From positions 62,001 through 126,000 of the forward strand of contig JABVXU010000041.1 in assembly GCA_013365365.1 (NCBI GenBank): a stretch of DNA of 64,000 bases, given 5' to 3'. Below, in pieces: positions 48,423-62,818 of this stretch. Position 1 is the first letter of the stretch. Each line of letters opens with the position of its first letter. The notes under the pieces were generated by a model that was given only the letters and a program-made list of their open reading frames with translations, did not search any database and was not told the DNA's origin. A program made the translations under genes and the position numbers. This DNA is from Cruorifilaria tuberocauda (Eukaryota; Nematoda; Chromadorea; Rhabditida; Onchocercidae).

Positions 48423-51400
48423 ATGCTTCGTCATCAAATAATCTACTCATTCATACTTTCACTACTGTTTCCAGATGTTGTTATATGTACTTCCGAAGAA
48501 CCTGAGGTATTTATCATTTGATAATAATTCACATCTTTATCATCTCTTTAATCACTCTTTGCTTATCACAGCCTCGTTTTATCAAAAATTTTTCAATTCT
48601 TTGAAATTATAAGAAAAGTTTTCTTTTCTTGAACTTAAATTTAGAAAGATTTCTACATCTTCAAGAATCTAACCAATTCTGAAAATCATTCTCATACAAA
48701 AAATTAGCAGAACAAAATATAACTTTTTTAGGTAACTTTTGAACAATTATACAAATATGGCAAAAATGAGTATACGAACGGTAATTGGAATGATTGCATT
48801 GCGTTTTTTCTTCGATCAATCGAGGATTTCGATTATTTTGTCGAAGAAAATGTGTGGTGTCGCGAAAAATGCTCACGCGAATATAAAGTAAACAGGCATT
48901 CAGGTTTGCTTATCTTATCCATTACTTCTGTTGTGTTTGTTTCCAATAAAAATAAATTATTCAAAAAATTGACTTAATTTTATTGCATTAGAGGTTGAAA
49001 GCATTGGGGGACAAAGATGTGGTAATTTGATTTCTACAAATAATTATGTGAATCAGATCCTCACAATTTTGGATTTCTTCATCTTTTACTTGTTGTTGCT
49101 TTCTGCCGACACTAAAATTTCTAGAACTGAAAGATGCCGGAGAAGATATTGCGGAAATAGCAATGATGTACACAAATGCGCAACATGCATTGTGCTTATT
49201 TCGGTGTAAAAATGATCGATTAACGTCGATGAGACCTCCAGTGAATAATCCAGATATTTTCGAGGAGTTGCAAGCCCGAAAACCCTATCAGTATCTGCAA
49301 ATTTGCTACTGGAAGGTTTTATCTGATTTTTGAAAATTTTTTTTCTCAAAAACTGACGTATATCAATGTAATGTAATTTCGGTTTAAAAAATAATTCGTC
49401 CGTTTCAGCAAAAGGATTTGGCATCAGCCATAAAAAGTGCTTATACATATTTGGTGGCAAATCCGAAAGATCAGGAAACGTTAGATAATTTAGCATTTTA
49501 TATGGAACAAGATGGGTATAATGAAGATATGCTTATTGATGCCCGACAAATGAAATATGAGGTAAGTAAATCAGAATTTGTAATCATATTCTTCGATAAT
49601 TGATAAATAAGGTGACTGATACAAAGTTGAAAATTGACGGGTTAATGAAGAATTTATCAGAAAAAAAGATTTTTTTTTTTCTTTGAGCTGAGACTTCTCC
49701 GCTCTACATATAAATCATGTTGTTTCTTCAAACTATATGATGTCACTGCATTAATACTTACGGTCTTTACATGTGTGTCATTTATTGTTTAAGTCTGATA
49801 CGAGAAGCGTAAAATAGCCAAGAAGATAGTTACTAAATGGAATTTTCGAGTTATATAATTCTGCAGAATTAAATTGTTTCTGGATTTAGGCAAGCTATAT
49901 GCGAGGTGTCAGAGCATACAACGACGGAGACTGGCAGTTGTGTGTTAGTGAACTCGAAACTTCAATGAAGCAGTTTTTTGAAGAGGAGCAAAAATGTCGA
50001 CATATTTGCGAAGATAAATTAAACTGGGAAACATTTGATAGTGCCAATCCAGAGATCACTATCATTGTTACAAGTTTATATTAAGTGCATTATTTGTTTA
50101 TGGAATTTTCCGTATGTCTCATAGAAATTCCATATATTTATATTAAACATTTGTTTCAGGTCTATATTTATCAGTATTGCGATGTAAACATGATTGTATT
50201 AAGAAGCTGTCACGAGTGAATGGTCACGATATCGGATTCATTCTTCCAACGTATTTCGAATATCTCCATGTTTGCTATTACAAGTGTTAGTTTTTTTATA
50301 AAAGAACGCAGCATAAATGATTTATGACGCGAGCAAACATCCAACATCACGCATCATCAGCGACTACTATACCATTTCGTCTAAACTACCAACTGAATGG
50401 ACTACTTATTATTCGAGTCATAGAAGAACAGTAGGGTAAATATCCTTCCAGTTTATTGAAATTCTCCAAGGGTAATATATAATGTAGATGACTGCAATAT
50501 TAATTTAAAAGAACGATCAAAGAAACAACAATGCAGGTTTTTATCAAATGAAACAACGAATCAAAAAAGGTTTCTTTGAAATATATTCCCAAACATAAAA
50601 AATATTAAATTACGATTCCCTATACCTTATCTGCACTTTTTAGAGCAAAAGATGCGGTCATTCAACAATTTCTGAAAATTTCCAGTGAATCGTGGAGGAG
50701 ACGTATGCGAAGCCGTTGCAAATAGCATTCTGCTGAATCCAAGCAATCCCATTATGCGTCGCAACAAGCTCTTCTATTCAAAAACATACCAGATTGATCT
50801 TTTCAAACCTTCTGATGTATGTTTTCTAGTGTTCATATCGAATTTCACTTCCGTTAGCGGTGGGATATATCTTGTTAAAGTCCATTGAGATTACCACACA
50901 CTCTGATATTATATGTATAAATGTAAAGATAACGAAGTTATACATATATATTATTTCGTGTGTTAGCTGTCTTGCAGGTAATTGTCAAATTTCATAAGCG
51001 ATATGCAATTGAAAGATTATTCTTGGAGTTCGTGGATGAACGTTTCAAATTCGAAAACAATGAGGTGCAGATCATTTCTATTTGTAAATCATTGAAGATC
51101 AACGCAAACTCCAGTGGATATTTTACACTTTTATTAAGACCATCAAATAGTGCTAAAGGGTAGAAAATGATCTTATAGTTTCTTCATTACTATTAACATG
51201 AGTGGAAGGCATAATTATAACGATGATTTGCAGCTACCCTCAGAAAGAGTAGAAGATCGTATTCCGCTGGATATAACGATACCAATTAACGATGATTTCG
51301 ACTATTCGGCGATCGAAAAGAACTTGCTTAGTGAGGAAGAATGCTCAGCACTAGCAATAGCGGCTATATTTGAAACAAGAACAGCACAACAGGAGCAATT

Positions 51401-51599
51401 AATAGTCGATCTGACTAATCGAATGACATCTCGATATAGAATCCATACTCTGTACTATTCTCTCACTTGTTCTCTGGACATCAGTGCACTTAAATGTCCT
51501 CACCAAGCACTCATTGTATCCATAGATCGTTCAAACTGTGGTACGTTCCTAACCGATCCACAACCAAACTCCTGTGTTCTTATTTTTTGTGTCAACTAG
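48423..51599 (+). CDS. Leprecan family protein (CRTAP/prolyl 3-hydroxylase type), dioxygenase region curtailed
   Basis: ER proteins of this family bind and, in P3H members, 3-hydroxylate procollagen prolines. Exons: 48423-48506, 48732-48903, 49125-49315, 49409-49561, 49890-50073, 50160-50285, 50686-50816, 50978-51064, 51234-51599; all in phase, 497 residues. The start has a signal peptide (MLRHQIIYSFILSLLF). TPR-like repeats with paired Cys follow: YKYGKNEYTNGNWNDCIAFF, YMRGVRAYNDGDWQLCVSEL, YLHVCYYKLNRGGDVCEAV; the last resembles human YYKLND. The final exon enters the P3H region (NLLSEEECSALA, LYYSLTCSL) and reaches IVSIDRSNC, where P3H enzymes have their iron-binding HxD-NC segment, then stops at TAG. 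Ser replaces His, and the rest of the double-stranded beta helix is absent. A GTACGT donor at 51541 could extend the protein, but no further P3H exon was found. It is probably a non-catalytic, CRTAP-like partner. Confidence 0.85.
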
Positions 51600-52352
51600 G
51601 AGATGATAATCACTTCCATAACCTAATAACATTTATATAAAATCAAGAGGATGATACTTTTGTAGTTCAATTATACCAGTTTAATTAAAATTTGATCCAT
51701 AATGAGCAACAACTTGAACAAATTTCACTTTTTTCGTTATCCTACCCAACGAAAATAATATATAGCCAGCATTTCATACTCCCTTGCTTTATCAAATGAC
51801 ACCTGAAATTACTGAAGAATGTTAACGGATAAGGGTTCATAAAGATTTTAATATTCTTTTTGTATAAAAAAAAATCTAATACTATTGATTTTCTCTAGAT
51901 CGACAGTATTAGATTTTTTTTTTACTGATGCACATGTGCTTAAATCATTTATAGTGCATATAATTTCTACTGAACTAACATGTTCAAACAGGTTTACTTG
52001 TGCATACACAGCATGCACAAGTAATTTTTTGGGTACAACAATAACCTTTCCGTATTCAGTTGTTAATCTTAAAACAAATGAACCTTAAACTCAAATTTCT
52101 GAGCATAATCGTTTTACCTGTTAATCGCAAACCTTGTTCTCTGAAATTGAATAAGTGCGACTTTGCAAAACTTAAATTAATTTAAGCGTAATCTCCTCTG
52201 GATCAAACATCTAATATGTAAGACAGAATTTTCATTACTGCAGTCGACTCGATTCTGCACAATGCATACTTAATTACTTCGCAATTCAGAAATAGATGAC
52301 TGGTGAGTTAATGCATTACGGGAATTTATAAACACCAAGCGACATTAATAAC
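51600..52352. other. Convergent 3' region with an inverted repeat
   Basis: Lies between the stops of the leprecan gene (plus) and FDX2 (minus). Searched for the missing P3H C-terminal motifs without success. Contains the hairpin at 51866-51922. Confidence 0.5.
51866..51922. repeat. Inverted repeat, 18-bp arms, 21-base loop
   Basis: Left arm 51866-51883 (nine A followed by TCTAATACT) pairs exactly with 51905-51922 (AGTATTAGA followed by T). It lies between two convergent genes, so a 3'-end role is possible; a small inverted-repeat element is equally possible. Confidence 0.85.
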
Positions 52353-53217
<865 letters not shown>

Positions 53218-54819
53218 ATTTCTTGAAAATTACACAGATGAAAGTTAATGCATTTTTATGTTCCACAATTCTTGCAAAGATAAACTTTTCAATTAATTTT
53301 TTGAAAGGACTTCATACCAATCACTTTTAGTACTAACATTGGATTTTCACTATGTACAACCATAAAATCGCCATCATTAATATGATTCTCTCGACTACGT
53401 CGAAATGACTGCACAGATTCTTTTCTAGATGCTAGCTAATTACTTTCTACAGATTTATTCTAAAAAGTGAAAATATATTTGAATATTCCCTTTCCAACAA
53501 CTAGCATCCATCTTTTTCGCCATATTTGGCCCATATCGGTTGAAAACAATTATCTATTTCAAAATTTAAAATGAAAAATATGACTTCCACATCCAGTTAA
53601 AATTTAACATATAACGTTTGAAAACGATATTACATACCACATATACAATACAGAAGAAACATTAATGCCTTCCGTTTAGTGGCTTCTCCTTGACCAACCC
53701 GAATACCACATCACATACAAGTTGAATAAAACTGAATATCTAAAAAAAATTCATATTAGGTGAGCAGTAACTATTTAAAATATCCAGTTAATGCATAAAA
53801 ATTAATTTAATAAATTAATAAAGTCCACGAAAACTATTCCACATAATCGCGAACTTTATTCAATGAATAGCAGGAATTTTGTTATACATAAAGTAGTAAA
53901 TAGCTCACAATGCAACCTCCCTGTCTCAACACAATTCTTATATATTCTATTAGTGGTATTAGTTAATTCAACATTATACAACAGAAGGAGATTTTTCCAT
54001 TATCATTCAGACTATTCAATAGCCTTTCCGTAGCTTACTTTTCATACTGTCATGTTCACTTTCATCCATCCAATCGTTATTTTTTCACCGTTATTCATTT
54101 CTGATTCAATACATGATCATTCTATTTCCCTCAACAAGATTAGCTCTTTCAACTTAATTTTTGACAATGAATGTGAGAAGATTCTCTCTATTGTGAGAAA
54201 AATGAATACTATTTAAATAAAAAATTAAATATTGTTATGCTTTGTACGAGCAATTCCTTGAGTTCTTACTACTTTTTGAAAGGCGTAATCACTAGTAGTT
54301 TATTGCGATAGAAAAAAACGTCTGGTAGTTTCATTAGGAATTTTACTCCTTGAACGATGCCTATAAATGACCTCCATTCACTTTGTTTATTTATACCGCC
54401 ACTTACCCTCTCAACTCTTTATGTTATTCACGTGTCAACCTATGAAGGTGTTAATTTTTAACGGTCTTGAAATGGTCTTTGGTTTTCCCGCACGCTTAAA
54501 TTCGGGGTAATTGTAGACGGCGGGAGGGGGTTCCGTAATTTGCAACTTGTTTCTTTTTTTGTGACTTTCTAGTGGAGAAATATGTAAGTAAATGTAGCTG
54601 ATGAAGAACAAATATTGGAAGAAAATCATATACAAAAATAAAAAGGACCATGTCGCTTGCAACTTTTTCTCGTATTTACTAGTGTTCTCCGCGCTATACT
54701 CCCTTCCCTTGTTGACGTTAGTTACAATATCACTAATCATCGGCTTTCACGATCAGTTACTCATCTTTCGTTCTTTTTCCGCAGATTTCATCAAGAGCAT
54801 TTTCGAAGATAAATAAATA
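53218..54819. other. Shared upstream region of FDX2 and vha-19
   Basis: About 1.6 kb between divergently transcribed genes, so both promoters should lie here. AT-rich. A minus-strand open frame at 54435-54740 has no splice partners and is probably chance. Confidence 0.5.
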
Positions 54820-54827
54820 CATTGTAG
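54820..54827 (+). promoter_or_regulatory. Candidate spliced-leader acceptor of vha-19
   Basis: CATTGTAG directly abuts the vha-19 start codon (AG at 54826-54827), leaving no 5' UTR after splicing. This is typical of nematode SL trans-splice sites. Confidence 0.55.
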
Positions 54828-57800
54828 ATGTGGAAGCTTTGTACGACACTCGTTGTGACTTGGTTCCATTATTGCATTGCTTATGATACCGTCATCCTTT
54901 CAACTCTGGATCTCAAGTGAGTCTCAATCTTTGTGCTTGTAAACGCTTTTGGGTATGTAGTATAAATTACGTCGCCCTTTTCTGAAGATTGGAAATGATA
55001 CCATGATTCAGTATAGGATGGTGTCCTCCAGTTTAACTTCTCTCAGCTCTGACGTGCGCAATTTTAGTGACTTGGAAGGGTGATTTACATTGTATAATGA
55101 GAAGTCTGATATATCCCAATCGCGCTTTGGCACCCCAGATCATTACGTGTTGTAAATTTTGCATCTTATTCAGTGATAAAGATAAATCATGACTTTTGCA
55201 TGATATAGTGAGTACTAAATTTCATATTTCATTTCAGAAAAATGACAGTAGAAGACCTGGCATTATCCTCAAAAGTACTAGCTATTGGTATTAAGGATTT
55301 CTCATTACCAAAATTTGGCATATATGCGCAGGCCTATAGCGCTGAAAACTCTAACTCTCCTTTTACATCACTAATGAGAATTCTACCTTATCAGAAAGCG
55401 CTTCCAGTGGAGAATCCGTTAATGGTTAATTTTGTCTTTTTTGTAAGTTACGGGAGTCCTCTTTCCGGAGCGAAAGACTTCTAGAACGAATGATAGTAAT
55501 GCTCATAAAATACAATAACATTTAGTAGATGAAATGATTATTGTCATTCACTTCCTTGATACTGTCATGAATAAATGCTATTCTAGTCGAATAATTTTTG
55601 AATTTTGTTCTGGTATCATGTGAGGGAATTTGCTCATTTTCTTAAATGCACATGAATTTATTAGTTTTATGCACCATGCCATTTATATTATATGCCACTT
55701 ACATTATATTGTATTTTTCTATAGCAACTTTTTCAGGTATCTTCTAACGATCATAGTGCTCATAAATCAACCGTCGGTGTAGATTACATCACATTTGATA
55801 GTCTCAAAGATTTGCATAATCTTCTAACTTCTAATGAGAATTTTAAAGGCTATCAGACAGTTATCATTTCTTCTCAAGATGCTTTCGAAGAAGAATTGGT
55901 TTGTTTTTTCATCTGTTGCACAATGTTTGGTGAAGTCATTGTATCAGCATATTTTCACTATAGCCATTGCAGGTTCGTCGCAAGCGTGTTTCTTCGAATG
56001 TTAGTTTTGATGACGAGCCATCGTCTGATGAAGCTCCGAAAGCAGATAGTCGACAACGGTTATCTGCTGCTGATCGTCACGTAATTTTTTCTTTTTTATT
56101 ACATCATTTTTAAAACGGATTTATCAATAATAGCAACGTTTCTTAGGAATTAAACAGCTAAACATAGATAGAATTTCTTATTTAAAATACATGCAGCGAT
56201 AAGGGATTGAAGTGTCCTATTATATGCGTAGTTTTTTTAAACTGAATTAACTATGAGATTAATTATCATTTCTGACTTGGATGATTCGATCGTTTCAGCA
56301 ATATATTTATCTATTTTCTTTCCTTAACATATGTATGAGCATAGTATATGTTACGTTACAATACCTTTGTTAATATCCATGCGATTTTTAGAACATGAAT
56401 AGGTATAATAAATTATTTTGTCATTCAGTCAGGAAAATATAAGAGATATGGAATTAAAGTAATGAATTTCTATTCAAGTTTAACAGGGATTATGCTCGTC
56501 GGAAATTAAAATGGCGTGTTTACAAGGTTGTTTGATGTTCTTAGAGATAATGCAGGTTCTTTTGGCAAAATATCGATAAGTTATCGTACGTGTGATGGAT
56601 TTTCCTGTTTTCCGTGATTGAAAAAAAAGTCGATTGTCTAAATTTCAATTTTGTGAACACTTTTACTACTTCATCGTCCACATCGAATTATTTGGTGTAG
56701 TATGTTTTACATGTACGACAGTTTATTGAATAAGGCTGCAGAACAACTGCTACTGTTTGTCAATTAATTTTGTATATTTTATATTCGTCGTATATCGTGT
56801 CTCGCATGATTAGTTGTAGTGAATCTTTAAATGGTTACTTACTCTCGTCTACCTTGCTGTTTTGTCTATCCGCGTATTTTTGTTTTTTCTCTTAAATGAT
56901 TTTTTGCTTTCTAGTTTCAGTGGTCATTTAAATATTATTTAAGTAATGTGTGCAAGTTTATTTGAAATTTTCAGAAATTGTTTGTTTGGAAATATCCACA
57001 ATGTTGTTTTTAGGATATGCCTGTGGTGCTGCCTCCTCTTAATCCATCGCAAAAAACAACATGTTTGCTCTACATGGAGGCTTTCGACATTATCATCCCA
57101 AACTCTCGTTTCATAACTATTGGTAGTGAGGGCAAAAACAAATATTCGTCTGATCCAGATCACTATAAGTGTAATGTGAGCAGCAGTCAAGGCGGTGCAA
57201 GGTACGATTTTTCTTGGTGTTTTTTAGTATATTTCCTGAAAATTGTCTGTTGTATTATTTCTTTTATATCTCTTATCTTGCTAAATTTCAAATTAAATTG
57301 TTAGAAACAAATGCAAATAAACTATTTGCATGTAATTTTTGTTTCTAAAATATTTAAAATAATGATGAACTGAAGTTATGAATATATACAAACTTTAAAG
57401 ATCTGTAAAGCATAATAATGCTCATTACTATTGCTTAATGTAATTATTGCAGTTTCATAATTGATGTTAAAATTGGAGAGAATATAGAAGACGCCAAAAA
57501 ACAATTCTATTTGAAGAGTGGGACCACGATAACTTTTCAGTAAGGCACATCACATTTTCAGTAGTTATTCAATTGTATATCATTACCAAAACTTTTAATA
57601 TTTTTATCATTTTTTAGGTTGGATTTCGTGCGTAGTAAAAGTGGATATTGGTATTTAGATGGTACCACCTTAAAAAATAATTTCAAAATTATAGCCATGA
57701 ATGGTGAAGTTCGTTTTACTTGTCTTTTTTTGCATGAAATAATTGAAGGATTTAATAATATGGGGCGTTAAATTTCTTTTTTTTATGCCCATAATCATCG

Positions 57801-58405
57801 ACTAAACTTTTTAAAGTTAATAATCTTTGTATTTTTGGGCTACGGTATTTATTTTGTGATAAGTTCTCATTTAGCAAGACCTAACAGTAATTAATGGTGC
57901 TGCTACGAATCAAATAGATGTTGGAGCCGTGTTCAACCAAAATTTTGCTTGTTATCAGACAGATGCAGCAATTTTCAATGTATCAGGTGGTAGCTATCCA
58001 AGACGTGTTGGAATCGTGCTACGGAATTTTGAGGTACGTTATTATAAAATTTATTAAAATCATTTCTCTCACTTTTTTGTCGTATTCGTTTAAAGCGTGT
58101 AAAAAAGCAAAAAATGAAAAGAAGAGATTAAAGGATGAACAGTAGTATGGATTGCTTGACGGGAACAAGTAAAGTTTAATTAATTTCAGGTGAATTTGGG
58201 ACTTAAAGGTGACAAGACACAGTTTGGATATTATACAACGGATTGCGTTGGAACGTTTAGCGCTGGCACTTGGATGGGTATTATCATTTCTATTGTCTTT
58301 ATAACTATTTTGCTGTTCGGCTATCTGATGGTGCAGTCAATACGCACAATGGATCGATTTGATGATCTAAAACAAAAACAAATCATAATTAATTTTAGAG
58401 AATGA
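54828..58405 (+). CDS. vha-19: V-type H+-ATPase accessory subunit S1 (Ac45)
   Basis: Type I membrane glycoprotein of the V-ATPase Vo sector, needed for pump assembly and sorting. Nine exons (54828-54916, 55238-55442, 55737-55898, 55973-56080, 57014-57201, 57453-57539, 57618-57708, 57875-58033, 58190-58405) join in phase to 434 residues. A signal peptide (MWKLCTTLVVTWFHYCIAYD) opens the protein. The luminal part has a furin-type VRRKR site at the start of exon 4, then an acidic, Ser-rich linker, and a cysteine-containing domain with FACYQTDAAIFNVSGGSYPR. The C-terminus holds TFSAGTWMGIIISIVFITIL as the membrane segment and the short tail SIRTMDRFDD, an Ac45 signature. FDX2 starts divergently 1.6 kb to the left, and gon-1 converges on the right. 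Length and ends fit the family. Confidence 0.93.
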
Positions 58406-61400
58406 ATAGTGGCGTATTATTATTATTGGCAGATTACAACATTTTGCTACTTAGCACTATTGCTTTATATTCCTTTTATCATTGTGTGTAATATTCATTA
58501 GACTTGACATATGAAAAAAGATGCTTGTAGTCTTTCAAGCCATTCAGAAAGTAATTACTGTTGCGCTTTTCTCTGTTTGATTGCTACTACTACTACTAAT
58601 TGTTTCCACATGCGGGTAATAGTTCATATCGTAATGTAGTAGTATTTATTTCAAACACTTAGTTGCTATATCCTGACGGGTCATGATCTTTTGAACAGTC
58701 TGCACATGGATGACACCACATAATATTTTTCTAAACAAGTTTTACCAGTGATTTCGACAATCATTTAATGAATGGTACAATTCATGGGTTGGTAAATTTT
58801 ACATAAGATTTCAGTTTACTGTAAATAAATTTCGTTGCAGTAGAGGGAAGAGAGATGGAATTTGTTTGAATTTTTAGTTGATTTCTCATACTGTCTTAGT
58901 TTGTGTATGCTTTTTATATAAGTTAGCTTAGTTTTTAGATATAAGACTGCGTCGTTATATCATGTACTGTAGAATTTTCTTTTGGTTTGAGGGAAGTTTG
59001 GTTTGCCATCGTAGTAGTGAATTCTTCATGATGCAAAAAATGCGATTATCAGAAAATATAGTCAGTGCACTTGGCTGTTCTTTTATTACTAATCCAAGAA
59101 ATTAGTTGAGATCATTCATTGAGGTAGTGATTTCGAAGGATGAAGTGAGTCGCTACGCATTCCTTTTGAATTTGGCTGTGCTCGGCAAATATTTTTAGTC
59201 AGAACTTAATTACTTATTTTTTAGAGGAACTAACGGTACAAGAAAAGTCATAGGATTACTTAATACTGGTGATAAGCAGGTTATCTCCTAATATTTGATG
59301 GTTAACAGGAAGTTGCTTGGACATACAATAGATAAAGCTAATGATAATAGGGAGATGAAAAGAGAGTATATGGTATTAATCATTTACGATATTATTTAGA
59401 ATAATGAGTTCAGATATTCAACAAAACATGTCGGCCTATTTAACTAAGAATTTTTGTCACACTTTTGATTCATCGGGCAATGTGTTTTTCCTATTCTTTA
59501 ATTTGATTCAAGGAGTTTTTAGATGTACTTTCCTTCTATTTTATCTTTGGAAGAATGATATATTTATTGATTGATTCAGAAGTCTCCCAAGAGGTAAATC
59601 TGTTTCTTGTTTCCGTCAGTACTTCCAAAAAGGTTTTTCATTATTGCTAGTTTTTCAGTTTGTCATTAGAAAAGCATCCACAACGGTGATTGATTTCACC
59701 ACTCACCCAAATTCTTACCAACTCCTGTTAGAACTAGTAAATGATGAGTTAAATAATAAATATGTAATTGATCGTAAGTTATTTCATTTTGTAAAGTTGT
59801 CTGATTAAAAATTTCAAAGGACTGCAATACAAACCAAAGTTGTTTAAATTGTTCTGTTTTTTCTATAGCAACAAAACTTGATCTTCCATTGATTTTTGTA
59901 ATATTTTTTAAAATTAATCTGAAGTTTGTTCATCATAATCATTAGAATTTCCTTGGGTGCCTGTAATATCTTTTAAAATCGGTTTGTATCTGGAGTGGTT
60001 TTATTAGTAGATACAGTCGTTAATGTATTCCGGCTTTTGAATGATATTGCATTTGGAATGAATTACTATATTGGTAGATGTATTATTTTGTATTTAACTT
60101 TTTTGGGATTGAATGAGTTCTCAGAAACAATTGCCTCCTGTAAGTACGTCGAGTTGCTCCCAATATCTTAATTTCCCATCTAATTGAATTTATTTTGAAA
60201 TAGATAGCATATTTGGTCGAACCATGCATTGGTTCGATTAATAACAAACTACAACGAAGGTGCCAAATGTTATATAATGTTAATCTTAAGACTGTCGTGG
60301 AATTAGAAAAAGATTAATAATAAATGAAATAACTTTTAGCTTCTGCTTTCACTGTTTTTTCACTCTAAAAATTGCTCCAACATGTAATAGGTAAAGCACA
60401 TGAGTAAAAGGGAAATGGTAAGAGGAGTATCTAACGCTGAACACTTATAGTATCCCTTAGAATAATAAATTGAGATATTAAGGAAAGCATATCAATCCAT
60501 TTGACTAAGACATTTTAGATAGACTTCTGTAACATGAAACTTCATAAACATATACTTAAGTAAATATTATTTATGATCCCAAATTATCCGTGCGGTGTCG
60601 ATCATCTGATTCTGTATGGCTTCCAATATTTCTAGAGCAGATTTATCTTAAACCATATCTTTTGAATAATTTCAACCAGAACAAGTTATAAAACGAGCTA
60701 TTATTTCTATCGGGATGTTTACAGTAAAGCATAAATTAGAAACTCTTTCCCACAGTTTTTGCAGATAGGAATACCAATTTAATTTGTCTGAAAGAGCAGT
60801 GCCTTCAACAGGGTAAAAATTATGAAATGTTGTAGAACAGTGCATCATCAAGATGGCAGTGTTTATTCATATGCACATTATAATAGTAGTTTATGGACTG
60901 ACCGATGAGCTCTTACTTCGCCATCCGTTCAATTCGTTTTTGCATTGACAGTTTCGTAACATTATTTATATGCGTCCCATTTTGAAAGTACAGCAGAAGA
61001 AAAAAGCAATTTTCCTATCTTTCCGAGAAACAACGATCGTTTCGTTGTTAACCGCCGGATATCAGACAAATGAGAAGTCTATGATAGCAGCATTATGTGA
61101 AAAAAACAGAGTGCCACTTTACTAAGAATTATGGAATTGCCAACATAGATTACAAGTATGAAAATGATTGTCAAAAATATTTGTTATAGGAAAAAATAAA
61201 TTTTGTAATAATATTTGGCAATTGTAAGAGCCCATTTTGTCACAGTAGAAATAAACAACAAAAATGATAAAATTGATAAAAAGGAAAAATATTCCAGCGA
61301 AAAAAATGAGACAAAACAAAACAAGCATTTAAAAAGCGGTGTTTCAAAACCAAAAATTAGTGAAATTTTTAAGCAGCACCAATAATTAAAGAAAGAAAAA

Positions 61401-62818
61401 GACAGTTACATTAATGATAGTGACAAAAAAATCGGCAATGAATGTATTAAATGATCACGATACTTATGCAATTTGTACCCTAAAAAACTTGCTACTTCTT
61501 TCATTGTTATTCACTTTCTTTTCGCTAATAGTAATAACAACAAAAGATAAATGAAGATGGAGCGAAAATGCATTCCCTAACAAATTGTTCACCATTTCTT
61601 CTGCACGCTGTCCTAACAGAAGATATTTCAATGTGCTAATAAATCATTTCTAAAAGCTATAATTCTTCACATTTTGTCCATCTCCAAGGCAACGAAAAGG
61701 AAAGATGCATACAAGTAAATCAAAAACAAACAGCAATAATCCGGTAAAAATGCCATACAGCATGTAATGCAAATTACATTAATCTTTTATAAAACTAGTT
61801 TGCGACTATAATAAATTTTACATATCGGTTTTTAAAAAATTTGATGGATTTCACACTTGACATTTTTTTGAAAGTTGCAAAGGACACAGCTGTTTGGCGT
61901 AATTCAAGTAATGAGGTTTAAAACAAAATCAAAATACCGAAAAATATCAAAAAATGTCCTAAAATAATAGTTCCAAATTATTTGGGAATAAAGACCAGCA
62001 GATGAAGTGCTGAATAACGACCAATTATGTCAAGGCAGCGGAACACCATCGAAATTACTTTTTCGTTTCATATTAGAATGGGATTTCAAATTCTTTCATA
62101 CAAATAAAAAACACTAATTTCTTCCAAACTTCTACTGATTCCAAAATTTTTTCTATATCAAAGACATGGAACAAACATGTAAATAACCCTAGCATTTGTA
62201 ACATAACGAATTCATTCCCTAACCTATTTTCACAACGATATAGATTAAAATTAAAAAAACAGGTTTACAGAAATATTTACCTAAATTTATGTGAGTCCAA
62301 TAGACAACCACCTTCCTGGACATACAGATAACTAGCTTCCTGGATGTTATTGAGATATAATATATAGATATTATTATGTTAAAGAATTATGAGACTATAT
62401 GATAGAAATTGAGTTACATGTGGAGACTCCCATTACAAATTAATATAAAGTGAAAATAATAAATAAACAAATGCTGTTTTCACATAATTTTAAATTGTTG
62501 AAGAACACTACATCACTTCTTTTTTAATTATTGATGATCTTTCATCTCTTTTACACTAATTAAGTTATGAACAGAGTGTGTATGAACATGAAATATTAAC
62601 AGGAAAGAACACCAAATCAAATAATTTTTTAAATCCTTTTTTATGATGTACACGAAGTTTACATAAATCATGAGTGAATCTTTACCTGTTTTTATTTCAC
62701 AGTTCATCCGTTCTACGAATTAATGTTACTATCTTTTTTTCTCTTTCTCTTTTGGTTGTCATCCTATAATCCATAAATTGTAGCATGATAATATTGTTGA
62801 CTGCTTTTATCATCTTTC
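58406..62818. other. Intergenic between convergent vha-19 and gon-1
   Basis: About 4.4 kb, AT-rich. A plausible AATAAA lies at 58824-58829, about 420 nt after the vha-19 stop. At about 60953-61123 an open frame preceded by an AG reads MRPILKVQQKKKAIFLSFRE and ends in TAA; it looks more coding-like than its surroundings but has no partner exon. Nothing else is recognised. Confidence 0.45.
62691..62696 (-). terminator. Candidate polyadenylation signal AATAAA of gon-1
   Basis: AATAAA on the minus strand, about 123 nt after the GON-domain stop codon. The spacing is plausible, but the hexamer is common in this AT-rich DNA. Confidence 0.35.

Noticed and set aside
51885..52088. 67-codon frame after the leprecan gene, tested as the missing dioxygenase C-terminus
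   Set aside because: No HxD or distal His/Arg motifs, no phase-compatible acceptor, and it overlaps the inverted repeat.
54435..54740. 101-codon minus-strand frame upstream of vha-19
   Set aside because: No splice partners, low-complexity aromatic run, and it lies in the shared promoter region.
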